Counted from the first letter of the stretch, positions 31,728-42,126 are shown. The stretch is DNA of 64,000 nt from SHZL01 sp031362985 (GCA_031362985.1 JANLTO010000018.1:18240-82239), one strand, 5' to 3'. Notes: generated by a model from the sequence alone, not told the origin. A program made the numbers and translations.

Positions 31728-33695
31728 ATGAGCAAGAGCAAGACACCATCGAAGAAGAGTAAATCGCAAGTTGCACCAGAAACACATGCATTCCAGGCTG
31801 AAACACGCCAGGTACTGCAGTTGATGATCAACTCGCTCTATTCCAACAAGGAAATTTTTCTACGCGAATTGATTTCCAATGCCTCGGATGCCCTGGACCG
31901 GCTGCGATTTGCCAGCTTGCAGGACCCCGGACTGCTCGAAAACAATCCGGATCTGCGCATTGAAGTGGAAACTGACCGCGAGGCCGGAACCCTGACCATT
32001 CGCGATAACGGCATCGGCATGTCCCACGAAGACGTGATGAGCAACCTCGGCACCATTGCCAGGTCCGGCACGCGGCAATTTCTCGAACAGCTGGCGGAAG
32101 ATCAAAAATCCGATGCCAGGTTAATCGGGCAATTTGGTGTCGGGTTTTACTCGGCATTCATCGTGGCCGAAAAGGTTACGGTATTGACTCGCAAAGCCGG
32201 GGACAAATCTGAATTGGGAGTGCGTTGGGAGTCCGACGGGGGCGGCGAATATTCTATCCAGCCGGAATCCCAGCAGGCGCCTGGCACATCGGTTATTCTG
32301 AAATTGAAGCCCGCAGAACAGGAATACCTGGAAAACTGGACTCTTCGCTCCCTGATTCAGCGCTATTCGGACCACATCGGCTTTCCCATTTTTCTGCGTG
32401 ACAAACCCAAGGTAGAGCGGGCCAATGACGAAGATGAAGCGGTTGGCGATTCATCCGTCGAAAAGGGCGCATGGGAACAGGTAAACAAGGCAACAGCCTT
32501 GTGGGCTTTGCCAAAAAGTGAGATCAAAGATGACGAGTACAAAGAATTCTACAAGTATCTGAGCCACGACCTGCAGGATCCTTTGTGCTGGGCCCACAAC
32601 AAGGTTGAAGGCGCCCAAAGTTATACCACCCTGCTGTATATTCCAAAAAATGCACCCCTGGACCTCATGCTGCAGCGTGATGAGCGCAGCGGTGTACGTT
32701 TGTATGTCAACCGCGTGTTCATCATGGATGGTGCACAGGCGCTCCTGCCGCATTACCTGCGATTCATTCGCGGCATAGTGGATTCGCAGGACCTGCCGTT
32801 GAATGTTTCGCGCGAGTTGCTGCAGGAAAATGAACTTGTCGGCAAAATCAGGGCCGCGGTAGTGCGGCGCAGCCTGGACATGATTGCCCGGCTGGGTAAA
32901 GCGGGCGAGGAGTCCTACCTGTCCTTTTACAAGCAGTTTGGGGCCGTGTTAAAGGAAGGGGTTGTGGAAGATTTTTCCAACCAGGAGCGTATTCTGAAGA
33001 CTTTGCGTTTCGCTTCCACGCATGATGCATCTGCCGGAGCAATGACTGACCTTGACTCCTACCTGGTGCGCATGAAAGCCGAACAAAACTCTATTTACTA
33101 CATCACGGCGGAACACCACACAGCAGCCAGCAACAGCCCGCACCTGGAAGTGTTTCGCAAGAACGGGATCGAAGTACTGCTGATGTCAGACCGTGTGGAT
33201 GAATGGATGATGTCCTACTTGCATGAATATGAGGGAAAGTCATTCCGCAGCGTGGCCAAGGGCGATATTGACCTGGCTGGAGTACTTGAACAGGAGGAGA
33301 AGAAAGCTGACACCGCGGATGGGGCCAGTGGACTAAGTGCAGACTTGCTCACGCGTATTTCCGCGGCTCTGGATCAGCGGGTGAACGAAGTGCGCTCCAG
33401 CCATCGATTGACCGACTCCGCTTCCTGCCTGGTGCTGCAGGAACATGACATGGCACTGCATTTACAGAAAATGCTCAAGCAGGCCGGTCAGCATATTCCT
33501 GAGTCCAGGCCGATACTCGAGCTGAATCCGACGCATCCACTCGTGACCCGTCTTGCTGCCGAGGGCGAAGGTGATGCATTTGGCATGCTGTCGCTGCTGT
33601 TATATGAACAGGCCTTGCTCTCTGAGGGTGGCACTTTGCCCGACCCGGCCGGGTTCGTGCGCCGCATCAACACCCTCATGACCGCTAGCACTTAG
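31728..33695 (+). CDS. htpG: Chaperone HtpG (Hsp90)
   Basis: 655 residues, a little longer than the 624 of E. coli because of a basic N-terminal extension (MSKSKTPSKKSKSQ). N-terminal GHKL ATPase domain (NASDALDRLRF, DNGIGMS, GQFGVGFYSAFIVA), middle domain with the RGIVDSQDLPLNVSRELLQ signature, and C-terminal dimerisation domain. Starts 28 residues after an upstream ATG that is in the promoter region; ATG 31728 is preferred. It is probably cotranscribed with hslR, both heat-shock genes. Confidence 0.96.
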   Translation: MSKSKTPSKKSKSQVAPETHAFQAETRQVLQLMINSLYSNKEIFLRELISNASDALDRLRFASLQDPGLLENNPDLRIEVETDREAGTLTIRDNGIGMSHEDVMSNLGTIARSGTRQFLEQLAEDQKSDARLIGQFGVGFYSAFIVAEKVTVLTRKAGDKSELGVRWESDGGGEYSIQPESQQAPGTSVILKLKPAEQEYLENWTLRSLIQRYSDHIGFPIFLRDKPKVERANDEDEAVGDSSVEKGAWEQVNKATALWALPKSEIKDDEYKEFYKYLSHDLQDPLCWAHNKVEGAQSYTTLLYIPKNAPLDLMLQRDERSGVRLYVNRVFIMDGAQALLPHYLRFIRGIVDSQDLPLNVSRELLQENELVGKIRAAVVRRSLDMIARLGKAGEESYLSFYKQFGAVLKEGVVEDFSNQERILKTLRFASTHDASAGAMTDLDSYLVRMKAEQNSIYYITAEHHTAASNSPHLEVFRKNGIEVLLMSDRVDEWMMSYLHEYEGKSFRSVAKGDIDLAGVLEQEEKKADTADGASGLSADLLTRISAALDQRVNEVRSSHRLTDSASCLVLQEHDMALHLQKMLKQAGQHIPESRPILELNPTHPLVTRLAAEGEGDAFGMLSLLLYEQALLSEGGTLPDPAGFVRRINTLMTAST

Positions 33696-33707
33696 TGGCC
33701 TGTAGCG

Positions 33708-34094
33708 GTGAGTGAAGGCGTCCGGCTTGACAAATGGTTATGGGCGGCGCGTTTTTTCAAGACCCGCTCGCTGGCGCGTGACGAGGTGGCCGGTGGCAAG
33801 GTTCACCTCGAAGGGCACAGGGTCAAGCCGGGCAGGCTGGTCAAAGCAGGCGATCACCTCAGTATCACGCGTGGCGAGGACGTGTTTGAAATCACTGTTA
33901 ATGTGACGACAGACCGTCGCGGTTCGGCCAGCGAAGCGCGGCAATTCTACAGCGAAGATGAGGCCAGTTCCCGGCGCCGGGAGCTTGCCGCAGAGCAACG
34001 CAGACTGGAGCAATCTGCCCGGGCTGAGCCGTCCAGGCGTCCGGACAAGCGCGAACGCCGTCAGATCATTGGCTTCATTCGCAGCAAGGACTAG
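33708..34094 (+). CDS. hslR: Heat-shock protein Hsp15 (S4 RNA-binding domain)
   Basis: 128 residues; GTG start 12 bases after htpG. S4 domain VRLDKWLWAARFFKTRSLARDEVAGGKVHLEGHRVKPG in the first 45 residues, then a long basic C-terminal helix. Hsp15 rescues stalled 50S subunits carrying peptidyl-tRNA (known). Shared promoter with htpG is inferred from spacing. Converges with mutS, nine bases between stops. Confidence 0.9.
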   Translation: MSEGVRLDKWLWAARFFKTRSLARDEVAGGKVHLEGHRVKPGRLVKAGDHLSITRGEDVFEITVNVTTDRRGSASEARQFYSEDEASSRRRELAAEQRRLEQSARAEPSRRPDKRERRQIIGFIRSKD

Positions 34095-34103
34095 CCGCTT
34101 TAT

Positions 34104-36704
34104 TCAATTGCTGGCGCCGGGTTCTACAGCCTGGGATTTCAGCTCATACAACATTTCCAGGGCTTGTCTGGGCGAAAGTGTGTCGAGGTCCAGCCCCGAC
34201 AACCGTTCGCGCAAGGGGTCTGGAACCGAAGACTTCTGCTCAGGTATTTTGCTGTCGGCAGCCTGATCGAACAGCGCCAGTTGAGGGGAATCTGCCCGCT
34301 GTTGTTTTTCCAGTTCAGCCAGGTGTCGGCGCGCGTGTTCCAATACTGCGCGCGGGATTCCGGCCAACGCGGCAACCTGCAGGCCGTAGCTCTGGCTGGC
34401 CGGGCCGTCCTGGACCGAATGCAAAAATACAATACTGTCCTTGTGCTCAACGGCATCCAGATGCACGTTGGCCACGCCATTTTCCTGCTCTGATAGCCGC
34501 GTCAACTCAAAGTAGTGCGTGGCGAACAGGCAGTAAGCCCTGACCTTGCGTGCGAGAAACACCGCACATGCCCAGGCCAGCGCCAGCCCGTCGTAGGTGC
34601 TCGTGCCGCGGCCAATTTCATCCATCAGCACCAGGCTATCGGGGGTCGCATTGTGCAGGATATTGGCGGTCTCCGACATTTCCACCATAAAGGTGGATCG
34701 CCCTCCCGCGAGGTCATCTCCCGCACCGATGCGGGTAAATATCCTGTCCACCGGCCCGATCCTCGCACTCGCGGCGGGAACCCAACTGCCTGCATGGGCC
34801 AGCAACACGATCAAGGCGGTCTGCCGCATATAGGTCGACTTGCCGCCCATGTTCGGGCCGGTGATGATGAGCATGCGGCGCTCTTCATCAAGTTCAAGAT
34901 CATTTGGCGTAAAAGGCTGATGTTGAAGTATTTCAACCACTGGATGCCGGCCGGAAACGATGTGCAGACCACGTTCGGAGGAAAACTCCGGTGGCAAAAA
35001 TTTCAAAGCCTGGGCGCGCTCGGTAAAAGTGCACAGCACATCCAGTCGTGCAATGCTGCGAGCAATAGCCTGTAAGGGCCCTAAATCGTTCTGCAGTAAT
35101 TCCATCAGCCCTGAGTAGCAGGCTTTTTCACGCGCCAGTGCCCGCTCACGGCTGGACAGAACCTGGTCTTCAAATGTCTTGAGCTCCACAGTCGTGTAGC
35201 GTTCTGCTGATTTCAGGGTTTGCTTGCGCGAGTAAGCCGGCGGAGCCAGGTGCTGCTGGGCATTCGTTATCTCGATGAAATAACCGTGAACCCGGTTGTA
35301 GCCGACTTTCAGGCTGGCTATGCCCGTCAGTTCGCGCTGACTTTGCTCGTACTGGTCGAGAAAGCCACTGGCATTTTCCGACAGGGCGCGCAGCCGGTCC
35401 AGTTCGTCGTCATAACCCGTGGCAATAACACCCCCGTCACGAATCAAGACCGGGGGCTCCTCAATCAATGCCCGGGCCAGCAGCGCGAGCAGGCCAGGCA
35501 TGCCGGAAAGCGGCCCTGCAAGCTCCCGGGTCAAGGGGTGCGGCCCCCCGTTCAAGGCAGTATCAAGATCGGGCATTAATGCGAGGGCATTGCGCAGGGT
35601 GATCAAATCGCGTGGCCGGGCCGAGCTCAGCGCGATCCGGGAAAGAATTCGTTCAATGTCACCAACACCGCGCAGAATTTTTCGCACCTTATGGTGTGTT
35701 TCACTGATCATCAACTCGGCAATGGCTTCTTGCCTGCTCTTGACCAGGGATTGGTTGCGCACCGGATTTCCAATCCAGCGCCGCAGCAGACGCCCCCCCA
35801 TTGCGGTTATTGAGGTGTCCATGACCCCCACCAGCGAGGCATCAATGCTACCACCCAGACTGTGGTCGATTTCCAAATTGCGTCGACTGACGGCGTCCAG
35901 GTGCACAAATTCCTCTGCCAGTTCAAGGCGAATGCTGCGCAGGTGGGGCAGGGCGGCTTTTTGCATTTCCTGTACGTAGTCGAGCAACACACCAGCCGCG
36001 ATCACCGCTGCGGGTAAATCTTCTATGCCAAAACCACTGAGGTCCCTGGTTTGGAACTGTTCCCGTAATAGCGTGCCGGCTTGTTTGCGGTCAAATTTCC
36101 AGGCCGGTCGATGGCGGGTTTTTTCAGCGAACCCGCGCAGGGGGCTTGCGCCTTCAGCAACCAGCAACTCGGCCGGGGCCAGGCGTTGCAGTTGTGATTC
36201 CAGGTCCAGGTCGCCCGCGAGCAAGCGCACTCTGAAACGGCCGGAAGACAAATCCAGCCATGCAATGGCGCTCTGTTTCTGACTGCTAGCCAGCGCTGCC
36301 AGCACGTTGTCCACACGAGCATCCAGTAACGCCTCTTCGGTGACGGTACCTGGAGTAATAATACGTACCACCTTGCGCTCGACCAGGGCCTTTCCTGCAA
36401 CCGGCTCGCTGACCTGTTCGCAAATTGCCGCTGATTCACCGTGGCGCACCAGGCGCTTCAGGTAGTTGTCGATGGCGTGATAGGGCACTCCGGCCATTGG
36501 AATCGGGGAACCGGCTGATTCGCCCCGGCTGGTCAGTGTTATGTCCAGCAGGCGGGCAGCTTTGCGCGCGTCTTCGTAGAATAATTCGTAAAAATCACCC
36601 ATGCGAAAGAACAGCAAGGTATGCGGATGCTCCGCCTTGATGCCCAGGTATTGCTGCATCAGGGGTGTGTGGCTGGACAGTTCGGGAGTCACGGATGAGG
36701 ACAT
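34104..36704 (-). CDS. mutS: DNA mismatch repair protein MutS
   Basis: 866 residues. Mismatch-reading motif F-x-E is visible in FFRMGDFYELF near residue 33; connector, lever and clamp domains follow; ATPase Walker A GPNMGGKSTYM lies near residue 625, with DEIGRGTSTYDG and an HTH-like C-terminal region ending in a short beta-clamp/tetramerisation tail. Binds mismatches and recruits MutL, which is not in the window. Divergent from pncC; no rpoS nearby. Confidence 0.96.
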   Translation of the reverse strand: MSSSVTPELSSHTPLMQQYLGIKAEHPHTLLFFRMGDFYELFYEDARKAARLLDITLTSRGESAGSPIPMAGVPYHAIDNYLKRLVRHGESAAICEQVSEPVAGKALVERKVVRIITPGTVTEEALLDARVDNVLAALASSQKQSAIAWLDLSSGRFRVRLLAGDLDLESQLQRLAPAELLVAEGASPLRGFAEKTRHRPAWKFDRKQAGTLLREQFQTRDLSGFGIEDLPAAVIAAGVLLDYVQEMQKAALPHLRSIRLELAEEFVHLDAVSRRNLEIDHSLGGSIDASLVGVMDTSITAMGGRLLRRWIGNPVRNQSLVKSRQEAIAELMISETHHKVRKILRGVGDIERILSRIALSSARPRDLITLRNALALMPDLDTALNGGPHPLTRELAGPLSGMPGLLALLARALIEEPPVLIRDGGVIATGYDDELDRLRALSENASGFLDQYEQSQRELTGIASLKVGYNRVHGYFIEITNAQQHLAPPAYSRKQTLKSAERYTTVELKTFEDQVLSSRERALAREKACYSGLMELLQNDLGPLQAIARSIARLDVLCTFTERAQALKFLPPEFSSERGLHIVSGRHPVVEILQHQPFTPNDLELDEERRMLIITGPNMGGKSTYMRQTALIVLLAHAGSWVPAASARIGPVDRIFTRIGAGDDLAGGRSTFMVEMSETANILHNATPDSLVLMDEIGRGTSTYDGLALAWACAVFLARKVRAYCLFATHYFELTRLSEQENGVANVHLDAVEHKDSIVFLHSVQDGPASQSYGLQVAALAGIPRAVLEHARRHLAELEKQQRADSPQLALFDQAADSKIPEQKSSVPDPLRERLSGLDLDTLSPRQALEMLYELKSQAVEPGASN

Positions 36705-36850
36705 CCGCCCAAGTGTAGCGCAAGCGGCCCACAGTCAGAAGTTGAACCTGCGTGAAGTGGCACAAGGAGCCAGTGCGCGATCGGGTTACAATGCACTTGC
36801 CGGCCGGAGTGCGCGGCCGGCTGGAGGAGTGCAGGCCGCTTTGGTGAACC

Positions 36851-37357
36851 ATGATTGAGCAGGAAATCGATAACACGCTGCAACACTTGGCCGGGGTACT
36901 GACCGCAAAGGGATGGCTGATGGCCGCCGCGGAGTCCTGCACCGGTGGTTGGGTGGCCAAGTGCTGCACGGATCGCGCAGGGAGTTCCGTCTGGTTTGAT
37001 CGCGGCTTCATTACCTACAGTAACCGTGCAAAAACGGACATGCTGGGGGTCGAGACCTCGGATTTGCTGCGACACGGTGCGGTGAGCGAGATCGTGGCAG
37101 AGCAGATGGCGCAAGGTGCGCTTGATTCTGCCGGGGTGGATGCAAGCCTGGCCATAACAGGTGTTGCGGGACCGGATGGCGGTACGCAGGAAAAACCTGT
37201 CGGCACCGTCTGGTTCGCCTGGCTTGTTCGCGGCAAAGGAGTGCGCACCGAGTGCGCCCGGTTCGAGGGTAGCCGCGATAGCATTCGCCACCAATCGGTT
37301 CTGCGTGCTTTGCAAGGCATGTTGCAGTTGGTGTGTGATGATAGTTCCAGCCGCTGA
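36851..37357 (+). CDS. pncC: Nicotinamide-nucleotide amidohydrolase (CinA C-terminal domain)
   Basis: 168 residues, only the C-terminal CinA domain. Motifs AAESCTGGWVAK, with the nucleophilic serine in ESCTGG, and AITGVAGPDGG are typical. It deamidates NMN to NaMN in the pyridine nucleotide cycle (known for E. coli PncC). Its position just before recA is the usual one in this class. The upstream GGAGGAGTGC is about 20 bases from the start. Confidence 0.93.
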   Translation: MIEQEIDNTLQHLAGVLTAKGWLMAAAESCTGGWVAKCCTDRAGSSVWFDRGFITYSNRAKTDMLGVETSDLLRHGAVSEIVAEQMAQGALDSAGVDASLAITGVAGPDGGTQEKPVGTVWFAWLVRGKGVRTECARFEGSRDSIRHQSVLRALQGMLQLVCDDSSSR

Positions 37358-37677
37358 GGTGTTATCGCGATTTGAGAATCCGGTCGTGCACAATGTACTT
37401 CGTCAGGCCAGCAGTTCAGCCAACCCGGCGCTCTGACCCCTCTTCCGTCGGTCGGATACCCGGCTGGCCGTAGGAAATCGCTGTTGCAGGCATCCTGGAG
37501 CAGAAGCGCTGCTGAGGGCTATGTCATAATTGGTCACTGGAGTGAAGGTCAAAGAAATGGGGGGTAACGGAATGGGTGTAATCACGATTGACCTTGAAGT
37601 GGATGGTGTTATTGGAATTGGTGTTAGCGGGATTCGGGTTTTCCGGCATGGGTGATAAAAAAATCAGGAGAGGAAGC
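37358..37677 (+). other. Intergenic region pncC to recA
   Basis: 320 bases. I found no CTGT-N8-ACAG LexA box and no strong sigma-70 pair. An open frame from 37588 leads in frame into recA but lies in front of the real start. Otherwise nothing supportable. Confidence 0.5.
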
Positions 37678-38724
37678 GTGGACGACAACAGAAAACAAGC
37701 ACTATCGGCGGCATTGACACAGATCGAACGCCAGTTTGGCAAAGGCGCAATCATGCGCATGGGGGATGGTACAGCGGGGCATGGGGTACAGGTGGTGTCC
37801 ACCGGTTCGCTGACCCTGGACCTGGCGCTGGGTATAGGTGGTCTGCCACGGGGCCGTGTTTCCGAAATTTATGGCCCTGAATCCAGCGGCAAAACAACGC
37901 TGGCCTTGCAGGTGATCGCCCAATGCCAGAAGCTGGGTGGCACAGCCGCGTTTGTGGATGCGGAACATGCGCTCGATCCACTGTATGCCGCAAAACTGGG
38001 TGTTAATGTTGAAGACTTGCTGGTTTCCCAGCCGGATACCGGGGAACAGGCCCTGGAAATTACCGACATGCTGGTGCGCTCCGGTGCCGTCGACATCGTG
38101 GTGGTTGACTCGGTGGCTGCTCTGACCCCCAAGGCCGAAATCGAAGGTGACATGGGTGATTCCCACATGGGTTTACACGCCCGCCTGATGTCGCAAGCCT
38201 TACGTAAGTTGACGGCCAACATCAATCGCTCCAACTGCATGGTTGTTTTCATCAACCAGATCCGCATGAAAATTGGCGTCATGTTCGGCAGTCCGGAGAC
38301 CACAACCGGTGGCAATGCCTTGAAATTCTACGCATCCATCCGAATCGACATCCGGCGCATTGGTGCATTGAAAAAGGGCGATGAAATCATCGGCAACCAG
38401 ACCCGGGTCAAGGTCGTCAAAAACAAATTAGCCCCGCCGTTCAAACAGGCTGAATTCGAAATTCTTTACGGCGAGGGCATTTCGCGTGAAGGCGAACTGA
38501 TCGAACTGGGCGTGATACACAACATCATCGACAAGTCGGGCGCCTGGTACACCTATAAGGGTGACCGTATCGGGCAGGGGAAGGAAAACGTGCGGCAGTT
38601 CCTGAAAGACAATCCGGCCATGGCAGCGGAGATTGATACCCGTCTACGCACCGAACTACTGCCTGGCAGCAGTGCATCTGCCAAGGATGATGACGTACCG
38701 GCGGATGAGGAAGTTGAATCCTGA
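37678..38724 (+). CDS. recA: Recombinase RecA
   Basis: 348 residues. GTG 37678 follows AGGAGAGG and matches the RecA N-terminus (DDNRKQALSAALTQIERQFGKG); thirty residues in frame upstream do not. Walker A GPESSGKTT near residue 66, loop L1/L2 region with GGNALKFYASIR, and an acidic C-terminal tail (KDDDVPADEEVES). Coordinates strand exchange and LexA cleavage. recX follows in an overlap of 20 bases. Confidence 0.97.
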   Translation: MDDNRKQALSAALTQIERQFGKGAIMRMGDGTAGHGVQVVSTGSLTLDLALGIGGLPRGRVSEIYGPESSGKTTLALQVIAQCQKLGGTAAFVDAEHALDPLYAAKLGVNVEDLLVSQPDTGEQALEITDMLVRSGAVDIVVVDSVAALTPKAEIEGDMGDSHMGLHARLMSQALRKLTANINRSNCMVVFINQIRMKIGVMFGSPETTTGGNALKFYASIRIDIRRIGALKKGDEIIGNQTRVKVVKNKLAPPFKQAEFEILYGEGISREGELIELGVIHNIIDKSGAWYTYKGDRIGQGKENVRQFLKDNPAMAAEIDTRLRTELLPGSSASAKDDDVPADEEVES

Positions 38725-39214
38725 TCAAAAGGTGTCCAGCGAGCCAGGAACGGGTAGTCCATCGCAGAGTGAAATGAGGGGTTTCGCCGGGCTGTTGTTA
38801 GCCCGGCGTGACTATGCCGTGCTGGAGCTGCAGGCCCGCCTGTTAAAAAAATGGGCAGGGGCCGAAGGTATTGAACCCCTTGTTGCGACTTTCATCGCCA
38901 CCCTGCAAACGGAGGGGGCTCTCTCTGATGAGCGGTTCACCGCTGCTTTTGTCCGTTCCCGCTGCCAGCGCCACCAGGGCCCGTTAAAGATCCGGGCAGA
39001 GCTGCGTCAGCGACGCGTGCCTGAACATCTCATTGAGAGCAATTTGCAGGATTCCGCAGAGGAATGGGTTCCGTTGGCGGCGCGCTGGTTATCGCGTCAG
39101 CATGGTGAGCTCCTGGATTTCGCCGGCCGGGCCAAATACTACCGCAGGTTGGTGAACCGGGGGTTTAGCCATCAACAGGCCATGGCAGCTTTGCAATTGT
39201 GTTTAACGCATTAA
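38705..39214 (+). CDS. recX: RecA regulator RecX
   Basis: 169 residues. Three tandem three-helix repeats: LLARRDYAVLELQARLLKK, LSDERFTAAFVRSRCQRHQG and RRLVNRGFSHQQAMAAL. ATG 38705 lies inside the recA tail in another frame; ATG 38774 would begin at the first repeat helix (MRGFAGLLLARRDY) and is also possible. RecX caps or destabilises RecA filaments. Order recA-recX-alaS is typical. Confidence 0.9.
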   Translation: MRKLNPDQKVSSEPGTGSPSQSEMRGFAGLLLARRDYAVLELQARLLKKWAGAEGIEPLVATFIATLQTEGALSDERFTAAFVRSRCQRHQGPLKIRAELRQRRVPEHLIESNLQDSAEEWVPLAARWLSRQHGELLDFAGRAKYYRRLVNRGFSHQQAMAALQLCLTH

Positions 39215-39327
39215 GCCCCAACTGTGGCTCTGAACGCATTGCCGGAACGATCAGGAGTGCAATTTCCGGCCGGTAATTAGGTACACTTCCGCTTTCACCC
39301 TTTCTCGGATTTAAAGGCATACACAGC

Positions 39328-41973
39328 ATGAAGGCCACGGGCAAGTCGACGGCGGACATTCGCCAGCAATTCCTGGATTTTTTTACCGGCAAGGAGCATG
39401 TTGCCGTAGCTTCCAGCCCGCTCGTGCCGGCTAATGACCCGACCCTGCTGTTTACCAATGCCGGTATGGTGCAATTCAAAGATGTGTTCCTCGGCGCGGA
39501 AAAGCGACCCTACAAAAGAGCCGTTTCCTCGCAGCGTTGCGTGCGTGCCGGTGGCAAACACAACGACCTGGACCAGGTGGGTTATACCGCACGGCACCAC
39601 ACCTTCTTTGAAATGCTGGGCAATTTCAGTTTTGGAGATTACTTCAAACAGGACGCAATCCGGTATGCCTGGGAATTACTCACCGGCGTTTTCGCGCTGG
39701 ATGCAGAGCGATTGTGGGTAACGGTTTATCACACCGATGATGAAGCCTGGACCATATGGGCAAACGATGTGGGCGTTCCCGCCAGTCGTATCATCCGCAT
39801 TGGCGATAAACCAGGTGGCCGCGAGTTTGAAAGCGATAATTTCTGGGCCATGGGTGATACTGGCCCCTGTGGTCCCTGCACCGAGATTTTCTATGACCAT
39901 GGCGCAGATGTTGCCGGCGGCCCACCGGGTTCTGTTAACCAGGATGGCGACCGCTACATTGAAATCTGGAACCTGGTTTTTATGCAGTTTGACCGCGCTA
40001 CTGACGGGACTATGGTGCCGCTTCCCAAGCCCTGTGTTGATACCGGCATGGGATTGGAGCGAATCTCCGCCGTGCTGCAGGGCGTGCACAGCAACTACGA
40101 GATTGACCTGTTCCAGGCATTGATCAAGGCGGCGGCAAAAGTAACCGGGTGCAAAAACCCCGGTGACAAGTCCTTGAACGTGATTGCGGATCACATTCGG
40201 GCCTGTGCCTTCCTGATCATGGATGGTGTGCTTCCATCCCGGGATGGGCGCGGCTACGTTCTGCGGCGCATTATCCGTCGCGCTGTCCGGCACGGCTACA
40301 AACTGGGCCAGCGGCAGCCGTTTTTCAGTCGCATGGTGCCTGCCCTGGTCGGCCAGATGGGCAAGGCCTATCCTGAACTCAAGCAGCGGCAGGGCCAGAT
40401 CGAGGCGGTCCTGCTCGACGAAGAGGAGCGCTTTTCGCGCACCCTGGATGCGGGCATGGGCATCCTGCAACAGGTGATAGAAAAATCCGACCGGGAAATA
40501 GATGGCAGCACTGCGTTCCTGCTGTACGACACCTATGGCTTTCCTTTGGATCTGACCCAGGACATCGCACGTGAACACGGCCTTGCCGTGGACCAGGACG
40601 GGTTTGACCGGGAGATGGCTCACCAGCAGGAACGCGGACGCTCATCCGGTCAGTTTGCGCAACAATCGCAAATTTCCGCGGAAATTATTGCTAGCCTGCC
40701 TGCGACGGTGTTTCTTGGGTACGAACAGATCGCAACAGAGGACGTGCGGGTGGTTGGCATTATTACCGATGGCGGTTTGGCCGACACTCTCCAGGCGGGT
40801 GATGAGGCCGTTGTTTTCCTCGACCGCACGCCTTTTTATGCCGAGTCCGGTGGCCAGGTTGGCGATACCGGAATCCTCAAGGGCGATGGCTTTGAGTTTA
40901 GCGTCAACGACACGGTAAAAACTGCCGGCGTGTTTTTTGGCCATATTGGGGTGCTCACGTCCGGTCGCATGGCTGCTGGAACAGCGGTTGTGGCAACCGT
41001 TGATGCAGACCGGCGACAGGCCATAGTCCTGCACCATTCGGCAACCCACCTTTTGCACGCGGCGCTCAAACAGGTGCTGGGCAAGCACGTAGAGCAAAGA
41101 GGATCACTGGTCGCCCCGGACCACTTCAGGTTCGACTTTACCCACCCGCGGGCAGTAACTGTTGCGGAAATCCGCGAGATTGAGCTGCTGGTAAATCGGG
41201 AAATACGCTCCAATCCCGCCGCAAAAGTTGAAGTCATGGATATGGAAAGCGCACTTAAGACCGGCGCAACAGCCTTGTTTGGCGAGAAATACGGGGACCG
41301 GGTGCGGGTAATGCAGTTTGGTGATTTTTCCATTGAGCTTTGTGGCGGCACCCACGTCCATCGGGTGGGCGACATCGGGCAGTTCAAGATTGTCGAGGAA
41401 TCGGCCATAGCTTCGGGCATTCGCCGTATTGTGGGTGTGGCCGGGGAGCCTGCCGTCAGCTGGATCCAGACCATGGAGGAGCGCATCAGGCAGGTGGCCG
41501 GCGTGCTTAAAGTAGCTCCTGATTCCGTGGATGAACGGGTGAAGCAACTGCTGGACCGCAACCGCTCTCTGGAAAAAGACCTGGATGAATTGAAGGCCAG
41601 AATGGCCACGGCCAGTGGTAATGAACTCACTGGCAAAGCGGTTGAAATCAACGGTGTGAAAGTGCTTGCAGCCGGTTTGGGCAATGTCGATGCAGCGGCT
41701 ATGCGCAAGATGATAGATCAGCTTCGAAACCAGTTAGGTTCTTCAGTGGTCGTGCTGGCAGGCACGGAATCCGGCACGGTGCGGGTCGCGGTGGGCGTAA
41801 GCAAAGATTTGATTGCTCGGATTCAAGCGGGCAATCTGGTAAACTTCTTGGCGCAGCAAGTTGGGGGTAAAGGAGGCGGGCGCCCGGATTTCGCACAGGC
41901 GGGCGGTTCCCAGCCGGAAAATTTGGAAAAAGCCCTGGCTTCAGTAAGCCAGTGGGTGAAAGACAACACCTGA
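39328..41973 (+). CDS. alaS: Alanyl-tRNA synthetase
   Basis: 881 residues, as expected. Class II catalytic core (about 1-460; GDIR-type start STADIRQQFLDFF, motif 2 CVRAGGKHNDLDQVGYTARHHTFFEMLGNFSFGDYFK). The editing domain carries zinc-site HHSATHLLHAAL and CGGTHVHRVGDIG, then a DHHA1 oligomerisation domain (GGRPDFAQAGG). Charges tRNA-Ala and removes mischarged Ser and Gly. csrA follows after 153 bases. Confidence 0.97.
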   Translation: MKATGKSTADIRQQFLDFFTGKEHVAVASSPLVPANDPTLLFTNAGMVQFKDVFLGAEKRPYKRAVSSQRCVRAGGKHNDLDQVGYTARHHTFFEMLGNFSFGDYFKQDAIRYAWELLTGVFALDAERLWVTVYHTDDEAWTIWANDVGVPASRIIRIGDKPGGREFESDNFWAMGDTGPCGPCTEIFYDHGADVAGGPPGSVNQDGDRYIEIWNLVFMQFDRATDGTMVPLPKPCVDTGMGLERISAVLQGVHSNYEIDLFQALIKAAAKVTGCKNPGDKSLNVIADHIRACAFLIMDGVLPSRDGRGYVLRRIIRRAVRHGYKLGQRQPFFSRMVPALVGQMGKAYPELKQRQGQIEAVLLDEEERFSRTLDAGMGILQQVIEKSDREIDGSTAFLLYDTYGFPLDLTQDIAREHGLAVDQDGFDREMAHQQERGRSSGQFAQQSQISAEIIASLPATVFLGYEQIATEDVRVVGIITDGGLADTLQAGDEAVVFLDRTPFYAESGGQVGDTGILKGDGFEFSVNDTVKTAGVFFGHIGVLTSGRMAAGTAVVATVDADRRQAIVLHHSATHLLHAALKQVLGKHVEQRGSLVAPDHFRFDFTHPRAVTVAEIREIELLVNREIRSNPAAKVEVMDMESALKTGATALFGEKYGDRVRVMQFGDFSIELCGGTHVHRVGDIGQFKIVEESAIASGIRRIVGVAGEPAVSWIQTMEERIRQVAGVLKVAPDSVDERVKQLLDRNRSLEKDLDELKARMATASGNELTGKAVEINGVKVLAAGLGNVDAAAMRKMIDQLRNQLGSSVVVLAGTESGTVRVAVGVSKDLIARIQAGNLVNFLAQQVGGKGGGRPDFAQAGGSQPENLEKALASVSQWVKDNT

Positions 41974-42126
41974 CTAGTGGGGTCAGGGATTAAACGTGAA
42001 AGGTGCACTGCATGCCACGAGATGGCTTGGAGCTGTGTTCTGATCGTCTCGCAAAGATTGTGTAGTGGCGAACAAGATCAATAATTAGCGGACGCATGAA
42101 GTGTCCTGAACCAGAGGAAGGTTGGC

